DNA from: Aricia agestis
Lineage: Eukaryota > Arthropoda > Insecta > Lepidoptera > Lycaenidae
Direction of reading: 5' to 3'
Assembly (NCBI RefSeq): GCF_905147365.1
Contig: NC_056417.1
Span: 12,050,501 to 12,114,500, forward strand
Length of the DNA: 64,000 bases
Below the pieces are notes generated by a model that saw nothing but the letters and a program-made list of their open reading frames with translations, had not been told where the DNA came from and made no database searches. Below are positions 32,131 to 44,076 of the stretch, in pieces; position 1 is the stretch's first letter; each line of letters begins with the position of its first letter. Made by a program: the position numbers and the translations under genes.

Positions 32131-33204
32131 ATAATATAAAAAATAAAAGGCGAAAGTTTGTTTGGAATTTGGATGTATGGATGTTTGTTACTCTTTCACG
32201 CAAAAACTACTGAACGGATTTTAATGAAACTTTACAATAATATAGCTTATACATCAGAATAACACATAGGCTACAATTTTAACCGACTTTCAAATGGGGG
32301 AGGTGTTATGTTCGTTTTCTTATATTCAACGATTACTCCGCCGTTTGTAAACTGATTTTCAAAATTTTTCTTTTGGTATATAGGGTATCATGCCAATTTA
32401 GTATTATATTCACAAAAGTGGTGATCTGATGAAGGATCCATAAGTAATCGAGGGAACTCCTCAAATTTTATAGGGAAACGTGTGGTCACTTCGGTTTCGT
32501 GAGAAGTATTCTAAGAATATGCTACCAACAAGTAAGATTTTGCACCGAGGTATACCTGGTATACCGTGGTTCGGAAGGTGCTGAGAGAACTCCTGATTCT
32601 TTATAGACACAAGTTTGGGAGTTTCGGCGTTGTTTTAAGAACGGAAAGCATATTATGCTACTATGCAAATTACATTCATCGTCATCATCATCACTACCAT
32701 ATTACACTATGCGTCGTCGACTATGAGCCTATTATGTGTTATTGGTACTTTTCATAGTCTTTTAGATAGAGACTCGAGTTTGTCAAGCGATAATTTAAAA
32801 AAATCTAATTAGAAACCTGAAGAGTATGTTTGCTTGAATGCGCTAACCTCAGGAAGTATAGGTCCGATTTAAAAACTTATTTCAGTGTTAGATAGCTTAT
32901 TTATCGAGTAAGGCTATAATATTATATGTATCTTAGCGTGATAATTCACGCTAAGACTAATACGACCAAAGAAACTCAGGAAAATCTGGGGAAAACGGGG
33001 GAAATATTAGAAAGGGTTTATCTCACGAACTACTGGAGCAATTTTTATGGCAATATTTGGCACAGATATAGAGTAGACCAAGTTAAGGGAGTAGGGACAT
33101 AAGCTATTTTTTATGGAAAAATGTACGGTTTCCGTAAAATTCCTAATTAACGCGGGCGAAGCCGCGCGGGGCTTCGCCCGCGTTAATTAGGGAGGGACAT
33201 CTAG
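32131..33204 (+). mobile_element. Helitron-like Hel-A, long copy
   Basis: Runs from aaaaggcgaaagtttgtttg to ggagggacatctag. Its terminal hairpin is doubled (cgcgggcgaagccgcgcggg followed by gcttcgcccgcg). Aligns with 10381-11292 in opposite orientation. Confidence 0.82.
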
Positions 33205-33237
33205 TAATAAATATTTTATAGTATCCAAGTATATTAT

Positions 33238-33720
33238 TATAGAGAGTACTCCTGTGTATGTGCGCAATACACAGGAGTACTCTCTATTCCTTTGCTCTCG
33301 TAACCCAGTAAGACGGAAGACCGACACGACTGGCGAGAGATCAGGCGCAGGACCGACTTTTTATATGCCCATCCGACGCATGGATCATCCTAAGGTGCGT
33401 CCACATTTGTATCATTTGTGCGATCAGATCTCCGATCAGATCTCCGTCGTGATCATCGCGTCGTATCAAGTATGCGTATCATAGTGTGGACGCCTATTAT
33501 ATCATTCTGCCGATCATGCGCGTATTTGATACGACACGTTCAGATACGCGGTATCGGGGCGTATCATGATACGTGTATCATTTCGATACGCTTCGATGAT
33601 ACGCGACGGAGATCTGATCGCGCAAATGATACAAATGAGGACGAAGGCTTACTTGTCAGACAATCAGGTGGTATAAGCCTACATTGTCCAAGAGCCACGT
33701 GTTCTAAACCACACCACCGC
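33238..33720 (-). mobile_element. SINE-B copy split by a MITE
   Basis: 33238-33392 and 33649-33720 are the two parts of a minus-strand SINE-B. They join at the sequence found intact in other copies (ggatcatcttacttgtcaga). The head end is damaged. Confidence 0.85.
33393..33648. mobile_element. MITE with TTA-type duplication, nested in SINE-B
   Basis: Ends aggtgcgtccacatttgtat and its complement with aggacgaaggc; the inner part repeats gatacg / cgtatc. CTA/TTA flanks fit a 3-bp TTA target as in PIF/Harbinger MITEs. Confidence 0.8.
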
Positions 33721-34429
33721 ATTGATGGCAATTATTTCCATCGTGGCCCAACGTAGACACTTTAAAGGAGAATTAAATAAACAGCATAAGTAAATTAGTG
33801 TTTTTAATATCAAGGACCTGTAAATAGGGAATTACATGAACCATAAGATTAATTTGACGTAAGGTAAAATATCGAAGGAGAATTCCTACTATTTTTCCGT
33901 TCCATTTGTACCCAATTCATTAATTTTAATTAATCACGTTCCTTATCAGTTTCGTATTACCGGTGACGTTTTTTAATTAATTAAGACTAATTATAACGGG
34001 GCGTGCTCGAGTGTAAGCAGTAAGACTGAAATTCTGATTTCTATCGCATTTCATAAATAATCATAATGAATAGCGTTTGAGCGTTTCATTGTCGGTTCGT
34101 TGGCGTTTCCTCACGTTGTTGGCTTGCCACTTACCTATGTTTGTGTCGTTTCAGTCAATTCTGAAAACAAAACAATTGATATTTTGGTATAGGCAGTAAA
34201 TTCACGTCGGGCCAAGACGGATAACCATGATGTAACATCATCATTGATAACACGTTTTACGCAAAGGAAGATATTGAATTAGAGAAAAAAATATTGTAAC
34301 CATAATTGCAAAGCTATAACAGTAGGCACAATCGACACAATTCATTGGCATTTATCGACAAACGAGCTTTTGCCCGTGGCTTCGCTCGCGTTAAGAAGTG
34401 TTATTATATTTATTATATACATATAAATA

Positions 34430-34750
34430 TCTTATATCTTTAAACGAGCAATTCTTGTATATATATAATTGGAATCTCGGAATCGGCTCCAACGATTTTC
34501 ATGAAATTTAGTATATAGGGTGTTTCGGGGGCGATAAATCGATCTAGCTAGGAATCATTTTTAGAAAATGTCTTTTTATTCGTGTTTTATCGATAATCGA
34601 TAAACTGAAAAATATGACTCTTCCTGACATCTATTGGCGAATAATAATACTATTTTGTTGGCAACTAATTGTTTTAACGACCAGTAGATGGCGTTATTAA
34701 GTAACACGAAGTCAATGAGTGTTTGCTATACCGAGCAAAGCTCGGTCATC
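34430..34750 (+). mobile_element. Helitron-like Hel-D copy
   Basis: Start tcttatatctttaaacgagc and terminal hairpin accgagcaaagctcggtc match 28853-29036, but about 140 bp more lies between them (ttatcgataatcgataaact) and the CTAG end is degraded. Confidence 0.75.
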
Positions 34751-34761
34751 CAGGTACTATA

Positions 34762-35024
34762 TACAGTGTGTAACAAAAACAAGTGATAATACTTTAGGGC
34801 ATGTACGTGTTACTTGTAGAGAGTTCACTGTAAAAGTAGCAGCGCTGAAAAACGAAAAAAATTTTTCACTTTTGTATGGAGAAACTCGTGACGCTCGGGC
34901 CCTTGCCCATACAAAAATGAAAAATTTTTTTCGTCTTTCAGCGCTGCTACTTTAACAGTGAACTCTCTACAAGGAACACGTGCACACCCTAAAGTATTAT
35001 CACTTATTTTTGTTACACCCTGTA
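34762..35024. mobile_element. Palindromic MITE M2
   Basis: tacagtgtgtaacaaaaaca...gttacaccctgta; arms ~110 bp with gtagcagcgctgaaa on both. Adjacent to the Hel-D copy. Frames on both strands are palindrome artefacts. Confidence 0.92.
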
Positions 35025-35075
35025 TATATTTGACAGACTCGCAAGACGTCTCGCGCAATTGAAATCTCTCGTACA

Positions 35076-35226
35076 GTTCGACAAGGCTTTATTTAAATGT
35101 GGCGAGAAAAGGAACTAAACGCTTCTATCATAGAAAAACGTCATTTTTCACATGTGTTTGACAGTTCTCCTTTACCAGCAGCGCTCCCGTCAATGTCACC
35201 CACGTTCAAGTGAGGCCTTGTCGAAC
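35076..35226. mobile_element. MITE M5 (GTTCGACAAGGC ends)
   Basis: gttcgacaaggctttattta...cttgtcgaac; a relative is nested in M7 at 39242-39366. Directly followed by a hairpin at 35227-35284 (ccatacaactgacgtttgt and its complement). Confidence 0.8.
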
Positions 35227-35284
35227 CATACAACTGACGTTTGTGAAACTTCAGTGAGGCGTTTTACAAACGTCAATTGTATGG

Positions 35285-36004
35285 AAATTGAAGTGTCGCA
35301 TCGTGTCGTACCGCATAGTGTCGCATAGTGATTACTGCAACCTCACCTTAAGATGTAATTGGAAAAGCCTATAATGCCGTATTTCAATTTGAAAAAGGAA
35401 AACACAAGCGCGCGTTCCAAATGACAGCGCCATCGTGATTCGCGCCATCGCGCCATTATCTAGCCGACAGATTTTAATGACGCTCGTTTTTTGCAGAAAA
35501 TGGAACACACGATAGCGATTCCCGCGGAATGGCTTTAAAAGTTAAAAATACCGTTAAATTTGATGTACCAGCTGCGCCGAAAAAACCGGACGCTTAATGA
35601 AGCCGTAATTAAGGGTTATATTCGCCAAAAGCCGGTAAAAAGGCGGAAATGAGCGAATGTGCGGTCGCCCTTGTCGGAATATGCAAGAAATAAACAGTAA
35701 ATGTGCAAACACATTATCCATCTTGTACTTTGAAAATACCACTGAGATTTTCGCTTAAAACATATCGTTAATAATTATAGAATGAAAAATAATGGATCTA
35801 AATGTGAACCCTGTTGTACTCCAGATCACAGATGGTATGATGGCATGATGGAAAGAAAGTCTTCGTATAAGTACATATACAGTGATTATCTACTTGTGTA
35901 GCAAAATATAAAGTTCAGGTTTGAATGTCTATTTTAAAATTCATCGCATCGTATCACCTTGCATTGTGGCCTGTCTTATCCTTTACAGTAATAAACTTGA
36001 TTTT
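35285..36004. other. No gene seen; possibly unique sequence
   Basis: 35400-35550 is less AT-rich (gcgccatcgtgattcgcgcc). Open frames here lack motifs. Confidence 0.4.
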
Positions 36005-36252
36005 TAGGGTTCCGTACTCAAAGGGTAAAAACGGGAGCCTTTTTCGCTCTACTTATATCAATAATGGCAAGAGGTAGGCACTTTAATTTTTCACACATTC
36101 TTTTGTTATATGTGTACTTTAATATTTAATAATAATATTAAAATAAAATATAAATTTTATTCCCATACAAAAAACACAATTAGTAGCCAATTTTTGCTCT
36201 GTATCGATACGGAACCCTTCGTGCGCGAGTCTGACTCGCACTTGGCCAATTT
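36005..36252 (+). repeat. 'GGGTTCCGTA' repeat, shortened copy
   Basis: tagggttccgtactcaaagg ... gtctgactcgcacttggc; lacks the (TGTC)n part. Confidence 0.75.
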
Positions 36253-36607
36253 TTTTTACTAGATGACGCCCGCAACTCCATTGCATCAAAATTCGTTAAG
36301 AGGGAACGCGGGTGCAGTAGAATTTAAACGAAGAAACTGTTGCAATCACGCTGCATCCTGCACAATATTCATATTGTGATAGAGACAGATAAATCGAGGT
36401 AACGTAGTCTCCTGATTCCTCCTTCAAAATAAAGCCTATTTAATAATATATTTTTTTAATATCTTCAGGAAAACTGAATCTATGCCTCTACGTTTTTGTT
36501 TTATCTTAAAAATCTTTCAAATTTGTTTTGTGGCCGGTGGATTGGCCCCACCGCGCGCCTGGCAGTCATTTTTTGCGATTTTTGAAGGGTCATATTTTTT
36601 TATTTAA

Positions 36608-37075
36608 GAGGATACACCAGGGGCGAGAGAAATTGAAAATAAGTATTTGAAAATGTATTGCTGTCTCACCAATCTCAAGTCTCCCACCGCAGAGCGCGAT
36701 AGAGCCAACACGACAAAAGTTCTAATAAAAGAACAGAAAATCTTCGATTCGTTGTCCACTGATTCCTTCTCCAAAACTTAACCGATTTAAGTACTTTTTT
36801 CATTAAGAATTAAAGCAAGGCTTGAGCTGTGTTCCTATTTTTTTTTTGTATATTTTAGGCAGTTTTGTTTTCTGGGTGTTTAAACACAGAGGAAAACCTT
36901 GCCATTTTTTTGGGTTTTTGGACGTTCTTATCTTTTTTAATAATAAAATTATGAAAAAAAAGAAAACATAGGGACATGCTAATAATGGCCATAGATATTC
37001 AGGAAAAAATCATAACTCTACCGGCATTATCCAGGGGACAGCGTTTGTATGGAAAAACGGCGGTGTGGACTCCGC
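36608..37075 (-). mobile_element. piggyBac-like MITE M4, second copy
   Basis: Bounded by TTAA (36604-36607, 37076-37079). Starts gaggatacacc and ends gcggtgtggactccgc; inverse of 11661-12133. Confidence 0.8.
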
Positions 37076-37090
37076 TTAAGAATTCCTTAA

Positions 37091-37522
37091 GGGGGCGACT
37101 AACCCTAAAGTGTCGATTTTATAATTCATTTTTATACTTGAAAATAAGCCGATTTGTTTCATTTTCTAAAATTAGATACTAAGTACATTATATTTCCAAG
37201 AATTCGATCTGAGCAAAAACACGATATCTTAAATTTTTCTCGATAGAAAAAAATCACAAAGGTGCATTTAATTTTCACGATTTTTTCATTTATTGCCATA
37301 TCCGTGTATTGAACTAAGTTAATATTTTAACACATTGTATAAAATTCTATCACTGAGAGATCGACCTAGCGGATTTTTAAAATGTTGTGTATTTATAGAG
37401 TTATTGAGAAAAAACTAATTTGGCGATGAATCCGCGTCGTTCTTTTTCACCTGGCATATGAAAGACGGGCTTGAGTGTGAAGAGAAAAGGACGATGTTTG
37501 ATTTTTGGGGTTAGTTGCTCCC
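37091..37522 (+). mobile_element. TTAA-flanked MITE
   Basis: TTAA at 37087-37090 and 37523-37526. Terminal repeats gggggcgactaaccc and its near complement ggggttagttgctccc. Lies 11 bp after the M4 copy. Confidence 0.82.
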
Positions 37523-37671
37523 TTAATTTAGAAAAATCGAACGTAAAGGCATAGCTTTAACAGATGCCAATATTGTATAACAAATCTTATCTAGACGCAT
37601 TTTCCAGGGAGTAAATTGGGGAATATGTTTGTATGGGAAAACAGTGTTAGCGTACCCTCTTAAGCGCGTGG

Positions 37672-37811
37672 GAACCGTACATTTCAAAGTATTCTATTCC
37701 TTTCCCGGGAAGTATATTCTTCATACCAAACAACATAATCGGTTTAGTGGTTTGGGTGTGAAGAGGTAACAAACAAACTTACTTTCGCATTTATAATATT
37801 TACTAATATTA
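37672..37811 (+). mobile_element. Helitron-like fragment
   Basis: gtgggaaccgtacatttcaa, cctttcccgggaag, aagaggtaacaaacaaactt, tcgcatttataatattt. Confidence 0.5.
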
Positions 37812-38223
37812 GGATTAGTATAGAAAATTGATCTCCTCTTTCAATAATTATTTATCTGTCTCATTACCAAAAACATCTACTAAACAGATGGCACAACCGC
37901 CATCTTGGAATAAGAATAGGTTAATGACGTCACACGCCATTGATCAGATCCGATCGATTTGTTCCGACCCACCGACAACTCATCACGATCAAGATAATTT
38001 CAATCTGTAGATTAGTGAACCTAGTGAAACTTTTTGGCCGCGCTTTTTGGGATGGTTATAGTGAGTCAGGACACGTGTAACCTGATCGAAAATTTGTAAG
38101 GCGGGGGGAAAATAGATCCTATAAAGTAGACTTTTTGAATCTGAAACCTACCTGAGCACACAAATTTTAATTCACTCGGTCCAGTCATTTAATATTTGCG
38201 TAACGGAGATGCAGGCGTCGCAC
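37812..38223. other. No gene seen
   Basis: Contains tgacgtcac (a CRE-like octamer, ~37925) in apparently unique DNA; not enough to call a regulatory site. Confidence 0.4.
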
Positions 38224-38749
38224 AGCGGGGCTAAAATGGTCACATTTTTTTTTTTTATGAAATAAGGGGGCAAACGAGCAAACGGGTCACCTGATGGAAA
38301 GCAACTTCCGTCGCCCATGGACACTCGCAGCATCAGAAGAGCTGCATGTGCGTTGCCGGCCTTTTAAGAGGGAATAGGGTAATAGGGGAGGGTAGGGAAG
38401 GGAAGGGAATAGGGGAGAATAGGAAAGGGAATAGGGTAGGGGATTGGGCCTCCGGTAAACTCACTCACTCGGCGAAACACAGCGCTGTTTCACGCCGGTT
38501 TTCTGTGAGAACGTGGTATTTATCCGGTCGAGCCTGCCCATTCGTGCCGAAGCATGGCTCTCCCACGTATAGCAATTCCTCTCAATCAATTCAGCAAATG
38601 AATTGTTAAAACTGTCAAACTGACAAATGTCAAATCAGTACAAAAATACAGAAATGAATTGCAAGCAGAGTTGTATTTTGCGATTTTAGTAAAATGAATC
38701 ATATTATGATTCATATCATGATTCTTCAAAGCGACCATTTTAGCCCCGA
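38224..38749. mobile_element. MITE M6 split by SINE-A
   Basis: Ends gcggggctaaaatggtcac and gcgaccattttagccccg. The intact relative at 53393-53617 shows the uninterrupted order (ggtcacattttgcaattcct). A fragment is at 51955-52033. Confidence 0.85.
38249..38569 (-). mobile_element. SINE-A inserted in M6
   Basis: T run then atgaaataagggggcaaacg ... gccgaagcatggctctccca. Full length with a long gggaaggg-type tract. Confidence 0.9.
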
Positions 38750-39107
38750 AGTACAAAATATCATTACTAATTGAATATAGTGTAAATTAAATAATATAGA
38801 AAGTACTACGGTCGTAAAGTAACCTTATAAGCGTATTTGCTAAGTACCCGTAAAGAAAATTTCTTACATCCAGCAACGAAATTTACTTAGTATCTGTTTT
38901 GCCCCGTGGCGTTGTAAGAGTTTAACACTATAAGCGTTCTGGTGAAGACTGTACTTGTAAACTAGTTACGGACTTATAAAATTTATTGAAAACACAAAGC
39001 AGCATCTTCAATACTGTGAGCGATGTTATTGAATATGGCAGACCTAATTTGGTCGGATTATAATATCTAGCTTCTTCAGAAGCAAATTGTTTCCTTTTTT
39101 GGGATGC

Positions 39108-39481
39108 TTAAGGGTGGGTAATGGGTTGCACCAGATGCGTGGTTAAAGTTAAATTTATGGTCAAAGTTAAGGTTATAGTTAAGGCTAATTTAACTTTAAC
39201 CTTAACTTTGACCACAGAATTTGACAGAAGACACGTTGCTGGTCCGACAAGGCTTTAAACGTGGCCGGGGGCGCTACTGGTAAAGGAGAACTGTCAAAAA
39301 TTGCGTTTTTGTATGATGACAGTGTTAGTTTCTTTTTTCGCCACGTGCATTTAAAGCTTTGTCGAGCTCTATGGTTATGGTTAAATATTATGGCGTCCAT
39401 TTTTGACGTTAACCAAAGATTTGACATTTTGCATTGTAGTTAAAGTTATAGTTAAAGTAAGTTGGTGCAACCCACCCTAAA
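39108..39481. mobile_element. MITE M7 with a nested M5
   Basis: Ends ttaagggtgggtaatgggtt and gttggtgcaacccaccctaa; subterminal (GTTAAA)-like steps. 39242-39366 is an M5 element (gtccgacaaggctttaaacg ... aaagctttgtcgagc). Confidence 0.82.
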
Positions 39482-39853
39482 ACTGTTAAGCCGTGTACCG
39501 GTGGTAGGCACCAATATTATAGTCCCGACGTTCAGAGCTTTAGTTTGAACTCGCGTCAGGTCATGTGAACTGACCGTTTATTTATTAGATGCTGGGAGAG
39601 TAGACCGCTTTCTAGAAAATGAAGTAATACGCCCCTTTCTTTTGACCACGCGGTATGCACCATCGAAGAAATTGATTCATAGGCAGTTGACGGACCTACG
39701 TCATTTGGTTGGTTTATGTAAATTCAATGTTAGCTGTGATCGGTCGGATCATAGACTTATAATATACTGTCGTAAAGACCACCTGACAACCCGAAAATGC
39801 GTGACCATTTTTGATCTGTCAATGTGTGCGTGTGCTAGTGATGTATATTTTAC

Positions 39854-39878
39854 TATCGATAGTATTTTGCTATCGATA
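39854..39878. promoter_or_regulatory. Paired TATCGATA sites (DRE-like)
   Basis: TATCGATA at 39854-39861 and 39871-39878, 17 bp apart. In Drosophila TATCGATA is the DREF/BEAF site found near housekeeping promoters. No gene is seen beside it here, so function is speculative. Confidence 0.3.
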
Positions 39879-40105
39879 GTTTAGTCCGTTCGAGTTATTT
39901 TACCTGAGTTTCTATAAGAAATAAATAATATGCAACTTTGACAGATTTTGTATTTCAAATTAGGTATCATAAATTTTAATTGGCAAAAAAGGTGACGATT
40001 GAAAAGTAGATGCACATTTTCGTTTGGAATGATTTTTCAATCGTCGTTCGTCGGATATGTTATGACTTATGATATGAGGTTCTTATAGGGGTAAATATTT
40101 TTTTT

Positions 40106-40366
40106 AATGGACGCTTCACACCACGTCAGTCTGGCCCCGTGCTAAGTACCTAAAGGACTTGTGTTACAGGTACCAGACAACGGAAATATATTTAATACTT
40201 TTATACTATACATATATTTAAGATTTTTATTATATCATACACATATTTAATATACATCCAGACCCGGGAACATTGAAAACTTTTTTGTTCCGTCGGCGGA
40301 ATTCGAATCCGCGACCCCCGGCTTGAGCTACCGACGCGCTCACCACTGAGCCATAGAGGTCGTCGA
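40106..40366 (-). mobile_element. SINE-C copy
   Basis: Complement of 1107-1370: acgcttcacaccacgtcagt, gtgctaagtacctaaaggac, and the head ggaattcgaatccgcgaccc...ccactgagccatagaggtc. Confidence 0.85.
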
Positions 40367-41067
40367 ATAATATACTATATTATAAAGTTACTTATTTATT
40401 ACTCAGGTAAAATCTATCTGATAAATCAGCCCTTACATTGCTGCATTCATTTTAAGGTGATAAATATAAAGGTAAATGATTTTTATTTTAGTTTTATGTT
40501 ATTGTAAAATATCGATAAGCATATCGATAAATTTGATTCAAGCACTAGCGTATATTATGTAAAAAAAAATAATGAAAAATTTTTCTTCAAAATTTGTGTA
40601 ATATAAGAACAATAGTAACTTTAGTCACGCAAAATATGAAAGTAAAAGGGAGGATTCACAATATTTTATTTGAAATAGAGAGCTAAAGACAGAATAGAGC
40701 AAAAATAAACACATCGTTGCAATTATTAGGACATGAAGATTAATTAACTGTGAAATGTATATTTTTCAGGATTATTCTTATGATTCACACTGCAAACAAG
40801 TACAGAACAAGTAATCATTTTTAAATATAATAATAAATATTAAAAATAACAAACAAATTTAACAATATATTGGAAATACCGAAAGGGCATAAAAACGATT
40901 GACGACTTTTGACGACCTGTCAAATAAAAGTTGTTACAATTTTCATTAGACTGCCTCTCTCTTTTCATCTTGTTATAATTCCATAAAGGATTTTCTTCTC
41001 TCTCGCACTCTTTGTTGGTCTATGCATTATAAGTTAATGGGTCGGATGGGTTTGACCAGGTAATATA
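40367..41067. other. No gene seen; AT-rich
   Basis: Includes another atcgataagcatatcgata pair at ~40510. No coding region. Confidence 0.4.
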
Positions 41068-41332
41068 CCTAGCGGAATAGGGAAACAAAGGCCTGAGCAA
41101 GCGAGATGTCATTATCAGTAACACTGCGTGGTAAAAAGAGACGTGTGATACAGCAGAACTCTTTTTTTGACGTCCAGTCGGCACTTATTGGCACGTTGAC
41201 AATTTAATCTCATAGAATTCATGTTCAATCATGGTTGTGTAAGTGTATACGTACACATATTTTTACACACAGATGTAAACCAATTTCGGTTTCGTTTGAC
41301 AGCTCGAGATTGTTGCTCTATTCCGCTAGGGA
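41068..41332. mobile_element. MITE with CCTAGCGGAATAG ends
   Basis: cctagcggaatagggaaaca pairs with the complement in ttgttgctctattccgctagg; atat flanks on both sides. Confidence 0.7.
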
Positions 41333-41344
41333 TATTAACTTTAT

Positions 41345-41407
41345 GGGTTTGACTAAACACGACCAAATTACTTAGGTCCGCCATCTGCCTAGGAATCAAC
41401 TTCTCTG
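41345..41407. mobile_element. M3 half copy
   Basis: ggtttgactaaacacgacca...aattacttaggtccgccatctg...caacttctct equals one arm of 29445-29583. Confidence 0.7.
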
Positions 41408-41549
41408 ATAGTACAAATGCTGTTCGCTTAAATTTCATTTCTGTCGGCATTTCCGGAGTCCCGTCCTTGTTTTTTTAGTATAGGAAAGACGAACAATATG
41501 AAATTTATTTGAAAATAGGTTATCCTCAAATTCGTTTTAACAGTAGGTA

Positions 41550-41801
41550 CACATTAGCACTCTCTATTCCTTTACTCTCATAACCCAGTGGGACGGAAGA
41601 CCGATACGACTGGCGAGAGATCAGGCGCAGGACCGACTTTTTATATGCCCATCCGACGCATGGATCATCTTACTTGTCAGACAATCAGGAGATCAGCCTG
41701 CGTTATCCAAACCAAACTTGGAAATAACATGTTTCCAACGCAGGAATCGAACCCACGACCTCCGAGTCAAGAGCTCTAAACCACTGGAACACAGGGGCGT
41801 C
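41550..41801 (-). mobile_element. SINE-B, truncated at the tail end
   Basis: gcactctctattcctttact ... ggaatcgaacccacgacctc ... cacaggggcg. It lacks the last ~90 bp of the family. Confidence 0.85.
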
Positions 41802-42084
41802 TACACTCTACAATCTACATAATATCAGTATAATAACAATACACATTATAATAACAATATTATACAAATCGTGTAGACGCAAGTACTATTTTTATTAAGA
41901 AGAAGCACTTGATCTCAAATAGAGGTTATAAAATATTTATTTTGACTGAAATAAAAACGACATTAAAAGACGTGCATCGCAGTTTTAATGTTAGTCTGAA
42001 TTTTATGTTTATCTTTGAACTTATTTTTAGTTATTATGCATAGATTTTAAAATTTAAGAGTCATATTTAAGAAAAAAAAGCTTT

Positions 42085-42966
42085 TAAAAATGGACATCGC
42101 AAATAGCTTTGCCCACACTGTGCCTTTTTCTGTTCGTCAAGGGCATGCGTTATAGCGCAGTCAACAGCGAACGTGAGGCATGCCCGCGACGCATGCCGTC
42201 TGTCCGTATCCAAAAAACAAAAATGACAATTTTGCATTCGTTGACGTATTCAATTATTAAATGCGCACGAAAGTTGAATGAAAGAAGATGACGAAAATTG
42301 AAGAGGAAAGCGCATAGTGTGGACATATATAGCTAATGACATCTCACTATACGATTTACTTATTGAAATAACAACAATCTTTATCGAGATTTTCTTTAAT
42401 AATAGTGAATTTAACAAAGACATCTTAGCTATTTTTGCTTCTAGTAATTAAAACTTTCATGTAATATTTAACAAAGGAAAGTATTTATCTTAACAAAACA
42501 AATGCTTGGAATGTAGTTTTATTATGAAGGCAGTACTATAGCTATTCATGTTTTCTGAAAGCTCAGGTGTGCTTTGTTTAATAAGATGAAATATTAAACA
42601 TTGTTCACTTAACGCACGACTGTACAACAAAAATTACTTAAGCATGTATTCACGTTAAGTCACAGAATAGATAATAGTACAAGTAGTTAAGTTAAAAGTT
42701 TGCAGTGATTAGCTATGTCCACACTATGCCCTTTCGTCTTCAATTTTCGTCATCTTCTTTCATTCAACTTTCGTTTTGGTGCATTCAATAATTGAATGCG
42801 TCAACGAACGCAACGCCAACATTGTCATTTTGTTTTTTGGATACGGTCAGAGGGCATGCGTCGCGGGTGTTCCTCACGTTCGCTGTTGATTGCGCTATAA
42901 CGCATGCCCTTGACGAACAGAAAAAGGCACAGTGTGGAAAAAGCTATTTGCGATGTCCATTTTTAA
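42085..42966. mobile_element. Composite fold-back of two inverted M1 MITEs
   Basis: 42103-42336 and 42712-42945 are M1 copies in opposite orientation. Outside each lies the same inverted flank (aaaaatggacatcgcaaata). The 375 bp between them is AT-rich and not seen elsewhere in the window. Confidence 0.85.
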
Positions 42967-43224
42967 GAAGTGACTAAATAAGTATGTCACCATGGCAACG
43001 TCCATCGCTATCCCGTCGCACAAACAAAGGTCGCCGTCAGCTCGAGTTGTAATAATTTACTATTATTTATTTAACAAATGCACTTATTAATATAATAAGT
43101 ACCTACCCAGTAGCCGATTCTCAGACCCACTGAATATGCATATAAAATTTGGTTAAAATCATAAAGCCGTTTCGGAGGAGTACGCGGCCTAACATTGTGA
43201 CACGAGAATTTTATATATTAGATA
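42967..43224 (-). mobile_element. Hel-B internal/5' part
   Basis: gaagtgactaaataagtatg...gtttcggaggagtacg...attttatatattagat matches 13130-13391. Confidence 0.7.
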
Positions 43225-43680
43225 ATATAAATATAAAATAATATAAACATAGCTTAGAAGACTAGATGACGCCGCCAACCCGTTGGGCCAAATTTTTTTT
43301 ATCACAGACACGTTTTCGCATTTATATAATGGCTGTTATTCCTAATTTAAATATAACATTTTGATAATAATTAATAAAGTAACCTTATGTTATGCTTAAA
43401 TTATCCTTTCAACAGCTATTATTTTAACATTTAGTAAGCATAAAAATAATAAAGGTTATTATAACGTCTATTTTATAACTTTTAACTTCGTTAAAGTATA
43501 AAATTGTGATCCTTTCCTGAAAACATGAAATTCGTAGAATGGGACGGAAAGGCATTCCAAACTCGCGCTTTTTATCTTATTGTGTCACAACTCACAATTC
43601 ACAGGAATGTACGTACAAAATAGTATGAAAAGCAATTACTTACTTTAAATAAAGCAGTCTTAGGATTCCGTAGGTAATAT
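43225..43680. other. No gene seen; AT-rich
   Basis: 43260-43290 (actagatgacgccgccaacc) resembles a Helitron-like end. The rest is unrecognised. Confidence 0.4.
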
Positions 43681-44076
43681 AACAAAAAATTAAAACCGAC
43701 TTCCAAGGTAAAAACAATAATAACATCCTATAAATAATATGAACTAAAAAGTATTAAATAATTTTTCCTATCTAATAGTGCCTTTTTCCGAATTCGGCTA
43801 AAACTCAACTATTTCTGTACTCAATCTTCATCATTTTGAAGTCGGTACCAGATATACTTAGCTGAATCTTCAGTCTGCCAGAATATTTGAAACTTTTTTA
43901 ACTGGTACCGACTTCAAAATGATGAAGATTGAGTACAGAAATACCTAGTTGCGTTTTAGCCGAATACAGAAAAAGGCACTATTAGATAGGAAAAATTATT
44001 TAATACTTTTTAGTCCATATTATTTAAAGGATGTTATTATTGTTTTTACCTTGGAAGTCGGTTTTAATTTTTTGTT
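43681..44076. mobile_element. Large fold-back element
   Basis: aacaaaaaattaaaaccgac (43681) to tcggttttaattttttgtt (44076). Arms ~170 bp with few differences; the central loop is ~60 bp (agatatacttagctgaatct). Shares the gaagtcggtt motif with 2868 and 45890. Confidence 0.92.

Noticed and set aside
37925..37933. CRE-like tgacgtcac as a promoter element
   Set aside because: A single octamer with no gene or transcript evidence beside it.
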